Origin: Phycisphaerales bacterium
Lineage (GTDB): Bacteria; Planctomycetota; Phycisphaerae; Phycisphaerales; SM1A02
Direction: 5' to 3'
Assembly (NCBI GenBank): GCA_009691705.1
Contig: SIAR01000015.1
Location: 1 to 54,518, forward strand
Length of the DNA: 54,518 nucleotides
In this document: positions 32,449-40,879 of the stretch, one piece after another
Numbering within the stretch: the first letter of the stretch is position 1
How the letters are laid out: each line of letters starts with the position of its first letter
Position numbers and translations under genes: made by a program
The notes under the pieces: model-generated
The model's database searches: none
What the model was told of the DNA's origin: nothing
The model's input: only the letters and a program-made list of their open reading frames with translations

Positions 32449-35400
32449 ATGCCAATTCCAGTCCTCGACTTCTTCATTCGTAAAACTTTCGGGACCCACA
32501 ACCAGCGCATGGTGCGCCGCTATCTGCGAATCGTCGACAAGGTCAACGATCTTGAATCGACCTTTTCGGTGATGACCGATCCGCAACTGCGCGAGATGAC
32601 CGATGTGTTTCGCGCCCGGGTGAGTAAGGGAGAGCGCCCCTACGACATGATTCCCGAAATCTTTGGCTGTGCCCGTGAGGCAATGGACCGCGCTGTTGGA
32701 TTGCGAAACACTTTCAATCCACTGCTCGGATTTGATCCATCGCAGTTGCCGGAACCGGCGCGACAACTCTTTCTAGAGACGCAGGCACTGATGCAGGCAA
32801 CTGCCCCCCGTCAACCCACCGCAGAGTTGCGTGGTTGCCACAGCGAGCTTGCTGGATGGCAACTGATCGACATTCCCCCGGCGGTCTATCAGGCGATTCG
32901 AGATGTGTTGCCCGAGAGTCGTCCACCATTTCGCGCCCGTCCATTCGATGTGCAAATCATTGGTGGAATCGTTCTGAGCGAAGGGCGCATTGCCGAAATG
33001 AAAACGGGTGAGGGCAAGACAATCGTCGGTCCGCTCGCCTGCTACTTGGCCGCCTGCGAAGAGAAGCAAGTGCACGTGGTCACGGTGAATGATTACCTCG
33101 TGCAGCGCGATCGCGATTGGACATTCCCGTTCTTTCGCGCCATTGGGCTCACTGTCGGTGCGATCCATCCCATGCATATGCAGCGGCCGAGTGACAAGAT
33201 CGTCGCCTATTCGTGCGATGTCGTCTATGGAACGACCAGCGAGTTCGGATTCGACTACCTGCGCGACAACATGAAACTGCGCAGTGCCGATCAGGTGCAA
33301 CGCCGCCGCGAGTTTGCGATTGTCGACGAAGTCGACTCAACGCTGATTGACGAGGCACGCACGCCACTGATCATTTCGGGACCGGCCTACACGCAGCAAC
33401 CCCGCTACGACCTCGCCAAACGATTGGCGATTCATCTCGTGGCACGTCAGACCGAGTGGCAGAGCAGTGAAGACAGAGTGCAGCACTGCCGGGCAGCAGC
33501 CGCTGGCGCCGAGGGTGACATTCGAAACGCACGCGACAAGTCTGCGATTCCAGCGATGAAGCGGCGACTCGACGAGGCGCGCAAACAGCTTCCACAACTC
33601 GAACGTGAACGGGATCGATTCACTCAGTACTACGAACTCGAAATGGACAAAAAGCGCGCGACGCTCACCCACGAGGGAGTCGAAGAGGCGCAACGCGAGG
33701 CGAAAATTGGCTCGTTCTACGTCGGCGAGAACATGGACATGCCCCACTTGCTCGAGCAATCAGTCCGCGCGCATACGGTTTATCAACTCGATCGCGATTA
33801 CGTGATCGCTCCCGATGAGGATGGTCAGATGGGCGTCGTCATCGTCGACCAGAACACAGGTCGCAAGATGGTGGGACGACAGTGGTCTGATGGATTGCAT
33901 CAAGCGGTCGAGGCGAAAGAGAACGTGCGCATTAAGGAAGAGACGCAGACGATGGCGACGATCACCATCCAAAACTATTTCAAGCTCTACCAGCGCCTCT
34001 CTGGCATGACTGGTACAGCCGATACAGAAGCGACTGAGTTTTTCGAGATTTACAGACTTCCGGTCGTGTCGATTCCAACCAACGTGGCCGCAGTGCGCAT
34101 TGATAGCCAGGATCTGGTCTTTCTTTCGCAGAAGGACAAATGGGAGCGCATCGTTGATGAGATCAAGCGCGTGCATGACACGGGGGCACCGGTGCTCGTG
34201 GGCACCACGAGTGTTGAGAAGAGCGAAATGCTCAGCCGCATGTTGACTGAGAAGCACATGATTCGTCACGAAGTGCTAAACGCCAAACAGCATGAGCGTG
34301 AAGCGGAGATCATCGCTGGCGCGGGACGACTCGGCGCAGTGATGATCGCCACCAACATGGCAGGCCGCGGAACGGACATCAAACTCGCGCCGATCGATCC
34401 AACGCTGCTGCTCGAGCACTGGAAGCGGCGCGACCTCGCACCGCGCGAAGTCGATGCATCGATGGGAGAATCAAAGTGTCTCGAGCTCATTCACCGCCAT
34501 TTGGCAGGGCGTTTTCTTGGGCAAAGTCGCAAAGAACTGGACGCACTCGACGCCCCGGCCGTGCGCCGCGCGCTGCTCGAGCACTGGGTGACCGAAGCTC
34601 GGGAACTGCCAGCGAAGAAGATCGCCTCGCTGTCGAATGAAGCGCTTGAGCGTGAACTCGACAATGCTGGCTGGAACGTTCATCGCCTGCAATTCTTCAC
34701 AAATGTCGAAGAACTCGGTGGTCTGCATATCGTTGGAACCGAACGCCACGAAAGTCGTCGTATCGACAATCAGTTGCGCGGCCGCTCAGGTCGCCAAGGC
34801 GATCAAGGTCGGTCGCGGTTCTTTCTCGCCCTAGACGATGAACTGATGAAGATGTTTGCCGGAAAGGCCACACTCAACGTGCTCAGCCGCTTCGGCATGA
34901 AGGAAGGCGATGCCATCGAAGCTCCGATGCTGAGTCGCGCAGTCGAGGGAGCGCAACGAAAGATTGAAGAGCGCAATTTTCAGATGCGCAAGACGATCCT
35001 CGATTACGACGAACCGATGGAAGTTCAGCGGCGCGATTTTTATGGACGGCGCCAACCCATTCTTGAAGGACGCGGAATCAAGAGTGTGATCTTCAACTAC
35101 ATAGACGAAGCCGTTGCGGATGCCGCCGCGACCTACCTCTCGCCACTGCACGTTCCTGGAGCGATTTCGCAGTGGGTGTGGGAAGCCTTCGGCGTGATGA
35201 TCGAACCAGAACGGTTTGCTGGCAAAGACCGAGAGCAAGTGCTCAAGACTGTTTCAGTCGATGCACTTGAAGAGGCCATCGAGCACATCACAGTCACCAT
35301 GGGCGAGTACATCCCCCAAGATTCAGATCCATCTGAGTGGGATCGCCCCGGGGTGATTGAGTGGGCAATGAAGGCCTACGGACTCGAGATCACCCAGGAG

Positions 35401-36636
35401 ATTGTCGATGCAGAGGGACGGGCCGGAGTTGTGCAGCGCCTTGAAAAGGCGGCACAAACACGCTTCGCCGCAATCGACTTGAGTCCACTCGAACCCTATC
35501 TCTTGCCCGGATACGGGGCGCGCGATCTCTTGCATTGGGCGAACCGAATGCTCGGCACGCAGTTGCACGATGATCTGCTCGCAGGGGTGCGCGATCCACT
35601 CGATGCAACCAATCGACTGCAGGAAGAGGTGCGCAAAGCCTATCGATTGCGCGAAGTCGCATATCCGATTGACTTTGCGATCGAGTTCGTGAACATCAAC
35701 ATTCAGACATTTCCAGAAGCGGCGCTCACCCAGTTTTGTGGTTGGGCGCGCGGTCGCTTTGAACTCGATTGGAACCCTCAGGCCCTGCCATCGGCCGATC
35801 CAGCAGAGTTGCGCAAGTTGCTCATGGCGGAAGCGCAGACTTGGGATGCCGCGCGCATCGCCACGCGCGTCGAACGCATTCTCGCATCATTAACCCTAGA
35901 CGACGCGACGGCGGGTGACGCTGCCCATCGCCGTACCGCCGCCGTCGAGGAGTGGCTTGCGAAGACAGTGTTCATTCGCTTGAGCGACGACGAACGCTCA
36001 GAGGTGCAACGCGATGCAAGCGCCTTTCTCAACCAGCGGCTCACCCGGCTTCTGCGCGAAGAGATCGAGCAGTTCGAACGATTCGTGCTCTTGCAGATTC
36101 TCGATCAATCGTGGAAGGATCACTTGCACGCCATGGATCAAATGCGCGACTCGATTTCGTTCCGTTCGTTTAGCCAGAAGGATCCGCGCATTGAGTTCAA
36201 GAAAGAGTCGTCGCGACTCTTTGGCGAAATGATTTCGAACGTGCGCGAGCGCGTCATTGACCTTGTCTTCAAGGGCAAACTCTCGCCGCAAGCGATGCGT
36301 CCGCCGACTCCACCGCCCGCGGCACCCACGCCACCGGTGGGTGATGAATCTGGCGCCGGTGATGACACCGCTGTTCTGCCAGCGAGTGCAGCCTCACGAA
36401 CGGCCCAGATTTCGGCAGTCGTTCCTACGCAATCGCAAGAGCGAGACATTGCCATCGCTGCGCACGCTGGGGCACCGAGTGCCCGCTCAGCATCATCCAT
36501 TGCTGGATCGCCTTCAGGAATGCCGCGACCCGCGCGCGTCGTGGTGCCCGTCGGCGCGCCCACCGCCGTTGGCCGCAATGAACCGTGCCCCTGCGGCTCT
36601 GACAAAAAGTACAAGCAGTGTTGCGGTAAGAAGTAA
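32449..36636 (+). CDS. secA: Preprotein translocase ATPase SecA, enlarged form
   Basis: The motor drives unfolded proteins through SecYEG. Walker A 'MKTGEGKT' has K190, the DEAD-type box is 'VDEVD' (292-295), and NBF2 has 'GTERHESRRIDNQLRGRSGR'. The C terminus has the zinc motif C1380-P-C1382...C1391-C1392 for SecB or ribosome contact. At 1395 residues it is far longer than the roughly 900 of E. coli. Extra sequence sits in the preprotein cross-linking region (about 340-410, charged and coiled-coil-like), before 'GGLHIVGTERHE' (about 650-755), and in the helical scaffold (about 890-1200). The linker before the zinc motif is long and rich in Pro, Ala and Ser. The gene stands alone, with no Shine-Dalgarno motif at ATG 32449. 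Confidence 0.97.
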   Translation: MPIPVLDFFIRKTFGTHNQRMVRRYLRIVDKVNDLESTFSVMTDPQLREMTDVFRARVSKGERPYDMIPEIFGCAREAMDRAVGLRNTFNPLLGFDPSQLPEPARQLFLETQALMQATAPRQPTAELRGCHSELAGWQLIDIPPAVYQAIRDVLPESRPPFRARPFDVQIIGGIVLSEGRIAEMKTGEGKTIVGPLACYLAACEEKQVHVVTVNDYLVQRDRDWTFPFFRAIGLTVGAIHPMHMQRPSDKIVAYSCDVVYGTTSEFGFDYLRDNMKLRSADQVQRRREFAIVDEVDSTLIDEARTPLIISGPAYTQQPRYDLAKRLAIHLVARQTEWQSSEDRVQHCRAAAAGAEGDIRNARDKSAIPAMKRRLDEARKQLPQLERERDRFTQYYELEMDKKRATLTHEGVEEAQREAKIGSFYVGENMDMPHLLEQSVRAHTVYQLDRDYVIAPDEDGQMGVVIVDQNTGRKMVGRQWSDGLHQAVEAKENVRIKEETQTMATITIQNYFKLYQRLSGMTGTADTEATEFFEIYRLPVVSIPTNVAAVRIDSQDLVFLSQKDKWERIVDEIKRVHDTGAPVLVGTTSVEKSEMLSRMLTEKHMIRHEVLNAKQHEREAEIIAGAGRLGAVMIATNMAGRGTDIKLAPIDPTLLLEHWKRRDLAPREVDASMGESKCLELIHRHLAGRFLGQSRKELDALDAPAVRRALLEHWVTEARELPAKKIASLSNEALERELDNAGWNVHRLQFFTNVEELGGLHIVGTERHESRRIDNQLRGRSGRQGDQGRSRFFLALDDELMKMFAGKATLNVLSRFGMKEGDAIEAPMLSRAVEGAQRKIEERNFQMRKTILDYDEPMEVQRRDFYGRRQPILEGRGIKSVIFNYIDEAVADAAATYLSPLHVPGAISQWVWEAFGVMIEPERFAGKDREQVLKTVSVDALEEAIEHITVTMGEYIPQDSDPSEWDRPGVIEWAMKAYGLEITQEIVDAEGRAGVVQRLEKAAQTRFAAIDLSPLEPYLLPGYGARDLLHWANRMLGTQLHDDLLAGVRDPLDATNRLQEEVRKAYRLREVAYPIDFAIEFVNINIQTFPEAALTQFCGWARGRFELDWNPQALPSADPAELRKLLMAEAQTWDAARIATRVERILASLTLDDATAGDAAHRRTAAVEEWLAKTVFIRLSDDERSEVQRDASAFLNQRLTRLLREEIEQFERFVLLQILDQSWKDHLHAMDQMRDSISFRSFSQKDPRIEFKKESSRLFGEMISNVRERVIDLVFKGKLSPQAMRPPTPPPAAPTPPVGDESGAGDDTAVLPASAASRTAQISAVVPTQSQERDIAIAAHAGAPSARSASSIAGSPSGMPRPARVVVPVGAPTAVGRNEPCPCGSDKKYKQCCGKK

Positions 36637-36656
36637 ACGCACCCACGAAAGACCGC

Positions 36657-36662
36657 TATACT
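36657..36662 (+). promoter_or_regulatory. Candidate -10 of tRNA-Lys
   Basis: TATACT lies 15 bases before the first base of tRNA-Lys, just after the secA stop. No convincing -35 is seen at 16-18 bases upstream, so the gene may also be co-transcribed with secA. Confidence 0.4.
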
Positions 36663-36677
36663 TCGCCCCCCGAAAGC

Positions 36678-36750
<73 letters not shown>

Positions 36751-36768
36751 TTGTTTCTTCGCGTTAGG

Positions 36769-37038
36769 TCATCGCAACACGATTGCGATGAGACCCGTGA
36801 GCGAGAGAATCACCAGCAAAATCAGCGCAATGGCGACGAATCGAACGCCGCGGCGTGGCGCGCTCTCGCGCGGCGCAGGACCATCCCAAAGAAATGCGTG
36901 ACACTTCGGACAGATCTCTGCCTCTTCGATGACTGCCGCTCCGCAGTCAGGGCACCTCGCCACAACAGGCGCAGAGAATCTCCGGACGTCCTCGTCGGTT
37001 GGATCATTATCCTTTAGTTCGTCGTCGGGATAGCCCAT
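36769..37038 (-). CDS. Zinc-ribbon protein with C-terminal membrane helix
   Basis: The 89-residue protein has an acidic N terminus (MGYPDDELKDNDPTDEDVRR). A zinc ribbon follows, C-P-D-C...C-P-K-C with about 13 residues between, then one C-terminal helix (FVAIALILLVILSLTGLIAIV). Tail-anchored zinc-ribbon proteins of this size are common in planctomycetes, with unknown function. ATG 37038 was chosen over the longer frame (37077) because TATTAG ends 8 bases before it and the extra residues lie in the divergent promoter region. Confidence 0.75.
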   Translation of the reverse strand: MGYPDDELKDNDPTDEDVRRFSAPVVARCPDCGAAVIEEAEICPKCHAFLWDGPAPRESAPRRGVRFVAIALILLVILSLTGLIAIVLR

Positions 37039-37089
37039 TGCGCTCACTAATATGACATCCTTGGCACCCGACTGCAAGAGCGCACCACT

Positions 37090-37644
37090 ATGGCATTGAC
37101 TCCCTCAACAATGATTCCGCTCGGCACGCACTGCCCAGACTTTGCACTCATCGATGTCACAGCGAGGCGCACAGTTCAGGCAAGTGATTTCAGCGCACGC
37201 CCCATCTTGGTGATATTCCTCTGCAATCACTGCCCGTACGTCGTGCATATCCAGCACGCCCTCGCGACCATCACTGATGACTATCCAAGTTCGCGCCTTG
37301 GCATCGTTGGAATCTGCTCGAACGATGTGACGACCCATCCTGAGGATGGCCCACAACAGATGGCTGAGATGGCGCGCGAACAGGGCTGGGCTTTTCCATA
37401 CCTGCATGATCCATCGCAGGATGTTGCGCGCGCATTCGGCGCCGCGTGCACCCCCGACTTTTTTCTCTTCGATCGCTCGCACGCGCTCGTTTACCGCGGA
37501 CAGCTTGATGAGAGCCGTCCTGGAAATCACATTGCAGTTACTGGCAGAGATCTGCGGATGGCGCTCGATGCGGTGCTGAGTGGCGCAGAAGTATCGGCGC
37601 AACAGCGGCCTTCGATGGGGTGCAATATCAAGTGGAAGCAGTAG
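37090..37644 (+). CDS. Thioredoxin-fold (AhpC/TSA/redoxin) protein
   Basis: The 184-residue protein has a thioredoxin-like fold with the active-site motif C-N-H-C-P-Y-V near residues 49-55. Family features are 'GIVGICSNDVTTHPEDGPQQ', 'GAACTPDFFLFD' with the cis-Pro, and the C-terminal 'PSMGCNIKWK'. Proteins of this type are annotated as thioredoxin family proteins and are probably cytoplasmic thiol oxidoreductases or peroxidases. No signal peptide is seen. It is divergent from the zinc-ribbon gene; a hairpin after it may terminate both strands. Confidence 0.85.
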   Translation: MALTPSTMIPLGTHCPDFALIDVTARRTVQASDFSARPILVIFLCNHCPYVVHIQHALATITDDYPSSRLGIVGICSNDVTTHPEDGPQQMAEMAREQGWAFPYLHDPSQDVARAFGAACTPDFFLFDRSHALVYRGQLDESRPGNHIAVTGRDLRMALDAVLSGAEVSAQQRPSMGCNIKWKQ

Positions 37645-37685
37645 TGGCGGCACCGCGGCACCGCCAATGAGCAGAGTTGGACGAC

Positions 37686-37724
37686 AAAAGAAAAACCCTC
37701 GGCGTGCAGGGCACGCGAGGGTTT
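37686..37724 (-). terminator. Terminator of tRNA-Asp (possibly bidirectional)
   Basis: AAACCCTCGGCGTGC pairs with GCACGCGAGGGTTT around a short AGG loop with one bulged G. On the minus strand it is followed by TTTTTCTTTTG, the T-run for tRNA-Asp. On plus, only TTT follows, so it would be weak for the thioredoxin-fold gene. Confidence 0.9.
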
Positions 37725-37730
37725 GATCAA

Positions 37731-37804
37731 CGAGGCGGACGGGAATCGAACCCGCAACCACCGGCGTGACAAGCCGGTACTCTAACCAATTGAGCTACCG
37801 CCCC
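37731..37804 (-). tRNA. tRNA-Asp (anticodon GTC)
   Basis: The acceptor arms GGGGCGG and CCGCCTC pair with one G-T. The anticodon stem CCGGC/GCCGG encloses TTGTCAC. T arm GCGGG-TTCGATT-CCCGT; discriminator G73, an Asp identity element. 74 bases; CCA is not encoded. Confidence 0.97.
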
Positions 37805-37830
37805 AACACTGGCGAAATGCCAAGAGGGGA

Positions 37831-37858
37831 ATAATAGCGCGACATCGTCGCGCGTCAA
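37831..37858 (-). promoter_or_regulatory. tRNA-Asp promoter with palindromic spacer
   Basis: On the minus strand TTGACG (37858-37853), a 16-base spacer and TATTAT (37836-37831), with the tRNA starting 26 bases after the -10. The spacer is occupied by a perfect inverted repeat GCGCGAC-GAT-GTCGCGC. Two further TTGACA hexamers stand 9 and 18 bases upstream. Confidence 0.75.
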
Positions 37859-37880
37859 CCATGTCAACCATGTCAACCAT
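37854..37880. repeat. Three 9-bp tandem repeats containing -35 hexamers
   Basis: The unit ATGGTTGAC (minus strand) is repeated exactly three times and places TTGAC at 9-base steps. The innermost copy forms the -35 of the tRNA-Asp promoter. It lies between tRNA-Asp and the polA stop. Confidence 0.95.
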
Positions 37881-37900
37881 GTGCGGAAGATTGCGACTGC

Positions 37901-40846
37901 TCAAGCGTCAAACCAGTTCCTCCCATGACTCGATTCAACGCGCACGGGAATGCGCAGTGGCACCGCAGTTTCCATCCTCTGCACAACCCATGGAGCGACT
38001 TGCGCCATCTGCGCAGATGGCACTTCAAAGACGAGTTCGTCGTGAATCTGCAAGAGCATTCGCACGTCTGGAAATGTCTGCGCAAGCGCCTGGTGAATGC
38101 CCACCATCGCGACCTTGATGATGTCGGCGGCCGTCCCCTGCACGACTGTATTGATTGCCACACGCTCACCGAGTGCGCGCTCGACGCCGTTTGGGGAGAG
38201 CACTTGCGGCACTGCCCGGCGGCGACCGAGCATCGTCTCAACATATCCCTGTCGCTTCGCTTGCGCGACACACTTCGCCAAGAATGCGTCGATGCTCGAA
38301 AAGCGCTTGCGGTATTCATCAATGATTTCGCGCGCCCTCGCGGGTGATGTGTTGCCACCGAGGCGGCGCGCCAGACCGTAGGGAGTGATTCCGTAGATAA
38401 TGCCGAAGTTCACCATCTTTGCGCCGCTGCGCTGCGCGGGGGTGACTTGGGCGGGGCTGATGCCATTGACTTCGGCTGCAACGGCGGTGTGAATGTCGAT
38501 ATCGCTCAGAAACGCGGCGATCATCGCTTCGTCATTGGCTAGGTGCGCCAGCACGCGCAGTTCGATCTGTGAATAGTCGCACGAGAGCAATTCGTATCCA
38601 GGAGCCGCAACGAATGCCCGCCGAATCTCCCGCCCCATCTCTGAGCGAATCGGAATGTTCTGCATATTGGGATCGCTCGACGAGAGCCGTCCCGTAGCCG
38701 TGCCGGTCTGATGGAAGGATGCGTGGATGCGTCCGGTCGTTGGTTGAATCGCCTTGCGCAATGCGACGAGATAAGTGCCAACCAGTTTGCGCAGCGTGCG
38801 ATACTCGATCATTTTCGCTGGCAGTTCACTCTCAACCGAGGGATCTGCGGCGAGTTTCTCGAGCACTTCGACGTCGGTGCTCTGCCCACCCTGTGTCTTA
38901 CGCACAGGTCTCAACCCAAGTCCTGGAGGTGAGTCGGTTGTGGAGTTAAAGAGAACAACTGCCAGTTGCTTGGGGCTATCTGGATTGAAGGGGTGCGGTG
39001 CGAGCAACGCAATCGATTCACGAAAGGTGTCGGTCTGCACGGAGAGTCGATCGCACTGCCGCTGTAACTCAGCGGCATCAACGATGATGCCATTGAATTC
39101 TAGTTCTGCCAAGACTCCAACCAGCGGCATCTCGACCTCTGCGTAAAGTTTTCCAAGTCCCTGCTCTTCAACGCGGTCACGAAGCAGTCGATCGAGTCGA
39201 CCGGCAATATCGGCATCCTCGGCCGCGTAGGGGCCTGCGAATGCAAGATCAACCTGATCGAATGTGCGCTGAAAATCTCCGCTGCCAATGAGGTCTTTTA
39301 TCGGAACGCAGTTGTAGTCAAGATGCGTTCGCGCAAGCGCATCAAGCGAATGGCTCATTCGGCTCGCGTCGAGCACGTACGACGCGACCATCGAGTCTCC
39401 GACCACGCCGCGCACGATGATGCCGTGGCGCCGCAGCACTTGCAGATCAAACTTCGCATTGTGGGCGACCTTGGCGAGTGACGGATCCTCAAGAAACGGA
39501 CGCACAATCTGCACCACCTCATCGATTGAGCAATGGCTAGCGAGATCGGGAGATCGCGTGGGAATGTATACCCCCTGTCCCGTGCGCCAGGAGAAGCTGA
39601 TGCCACACAACTTTGCCGCCACGACATTTAGCGAGTCAGTCTCGGTGTCGAAGGCAATACGTACTCCGCTGCGCGATGCAACCCGCGCCTCGGCGAGTGC
39701 TGCCTCAATCTCGGAAGTTGTGCGCAGAACCGAATACTGGGCACAGTGCACTGGATGCTCAAGCGGTATCACTGCCGAACGGTCATTGCCACTCGAAGCA
39801 GGTTGCTCATCGCGCGCGAGTTGCTCCGCGAACAGCGGCGCAAAGAGTGGCGCATCGAGTGCATCTTGCGCGGCACTGCGCTGACGCGGGGGCGTTGGCA
39901 GCTGTCGCGCAACGACCATCGGGGCCGATGCGGCCGGTTCCTGCGCACTGCCTTTGCCAGTCAGCATCGCTTCGACCTCGCTGCGCAGTCGTCCGAATCC
40001 AAGAATCTTCATCAGGTCGAGCACCGCGGCAAGGTCGGCGCGCTTGGGGTCGACTTTCGCGCTCTCGTACGAAAAGTCGATCTCGCAATCTTCTTTGAGC
40101 GCCACAAGTTTTCGGGCGAGGGCAAGTTTGTCTTGCGCGGCAATGATTGCATCGCGCCTCTTTGGCGTGAGCGCCGCGAGATTTGAGAGCACCCCATCGA
40201 GGCTTCCATAGGTCGTGATCAGTTGCGCGGCTGTCTTGGGGCCGATGCCATCCACCCCTGGAATGTTGTCTGATGTGTCGCCCATTAGCGCAAGCATGTC
40301 TGCGACTTGATCGGCGCGAACACCCTTGGTCTCGAAGAGTTCTTCAGGTCCGAGGTCGCGCGTCGTCTGTGGATCGAAAAGCGACGTCTTCGAATCGACC
40401 AATTGCGCGAGGTCTTTGTCGCGCGAGACAATCCGCATGCGCAACTCTGGCCGTTCTCTGCGCACCCGCCGCGCGATGGTTGCGATGACGTCGTCCGCTT
40501 CAACCCCGGCTATTGCGAAGATCGGAATGCCAAGCAGGCGCGTGAACTCGAGACATCGCCCTACCTGCCCTGAGAAATCGCTCGGTGGAGGTGGGCGATT
40601 TGCTTTATACGCAGGGTAAAGCAGCGAGCGAAACGTCTCTTGATCGCCTGCCGCGTCGATGACTAAGACCAAGTGTGATGGTTGCTGCTCTCGCATCAAC
40701 TTCATCAGCATCGAGACGTAACCAAAGACCATTTGCGTCGACTCATTGGTCGTTGGACTGGTCATCCCACCGCGAATTGCAAAGTAGGCACGAAAAAACT
40801 GCGCGTGCCCGTCGACAACATAGATCATGTCATTGGCAACGGTCAC
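37901..40846 (-). CDS. polA: DNA polymerase I
   Basis: The 981-residue repair and replication polymerase has three domains. The N-terminal 5'-3' exonuclease (1-295) has 'GVEADDVIATIARR' and 'GDTSDNIPGVDGIGPKTA'. A 3'-5' exonuclease domain (about 370-570) has an apparently intact first motif, 'AFDTETDSLNVV'. The polymerase domain (about 600-981) has 'DYSQIELRVLAHLAND', 'RRSGAKMVNFGIIYGIT'-like finger residues, and the palm 'QIHDELVFEV'. Retention of the proofreading acids suggests active proofreading. GTG 40846 was chosen; ATG 40828 is the alternative. The preceding gene is 33 bp upstream on the same strand. Confidence 0.96.
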   Translation of the reverse strand: MTVANDMIYVVDGHAQFFRAYFAIRGGMTSPTTNESTQMVFGYVSMLMKLMREQQPSHLVLVIDAAGDQETFRSLLYPAYKANRPPPPSDFSGQVGRCLEFTRLLGIPIFAIAGVEADDVIATIARRVRRERPELRMRIVSRDKDLAQLVDSKTSLFDPQTTRDLGPEELFETKGVRADQVADMLALMGDTSDNIPGVDGIGPKTAAQLITTYGSLDGVLSNLAALTPKRRDAIIAAQDKLALARKLVALKEDCEIDFSYESAKVDPKRADLAAVLDLMKILGFGRLRSEVEAMLTGKGSAQEPAASAPMVVARQLPTPPRQRSAAQDALDAPLFAPLFAEQLARDEQPASSGNDRSAVIPLEHPVHCAQYSVLRTTSEIEAALAEARVASRSGVRIAFDTETDSLNVVAAKLCGISFSWRTGQGVYIPTRSPDLASHCSIDEVVQIVRPFLEDPSLAKVAHNAKFDLQVLRRHGIIVRGVVGDSMVASYVLDASRMSHSLDALARTHLDYNCVPIKDLIGSGDFQRTFDQVDLAFAGPYAAEDADIAGRLDRLLRDRVEEQGLGKLYAEVEMPLVGVLAELEFNGIIVDAAELQRQCDRLSVQTDTFRESIALLAPHPFNPDSPKQLAVVLFNSTTDSPPGLGLRPVRKTQGGQSTDVEVLEKLAADPSVESELPAKMIEYRTLRKLVGTYLVALRKAIQPTTGRIHASFHQTGTATGRLSSSDPNMQNIPIRSEMGREIRRAFVAAPGYELLSCDYSQIELRVLAHLANDEAMIAAFLSDIDIHTAVAAEVNGISPAQVTPAQRSGAKMVNFGIIYGITPYGLARRLGGNTSPARAREIIDEYRKRFSSIDAFLAKCVAQAKRQGYVETMLGRRRAVPQVLSPNGVERALGERVAINTVVQGTAADIIKVAMVGIHQALAQTFPDVRMLLQIHDELVFEVPSAQMAQVAPWVVQRMETAVPLRIPVRVESSHGRNWFDA

Positions 40847-40879
40847 GCGCAGTTTCGATTCATGCGAGTTCGCGCGGGA

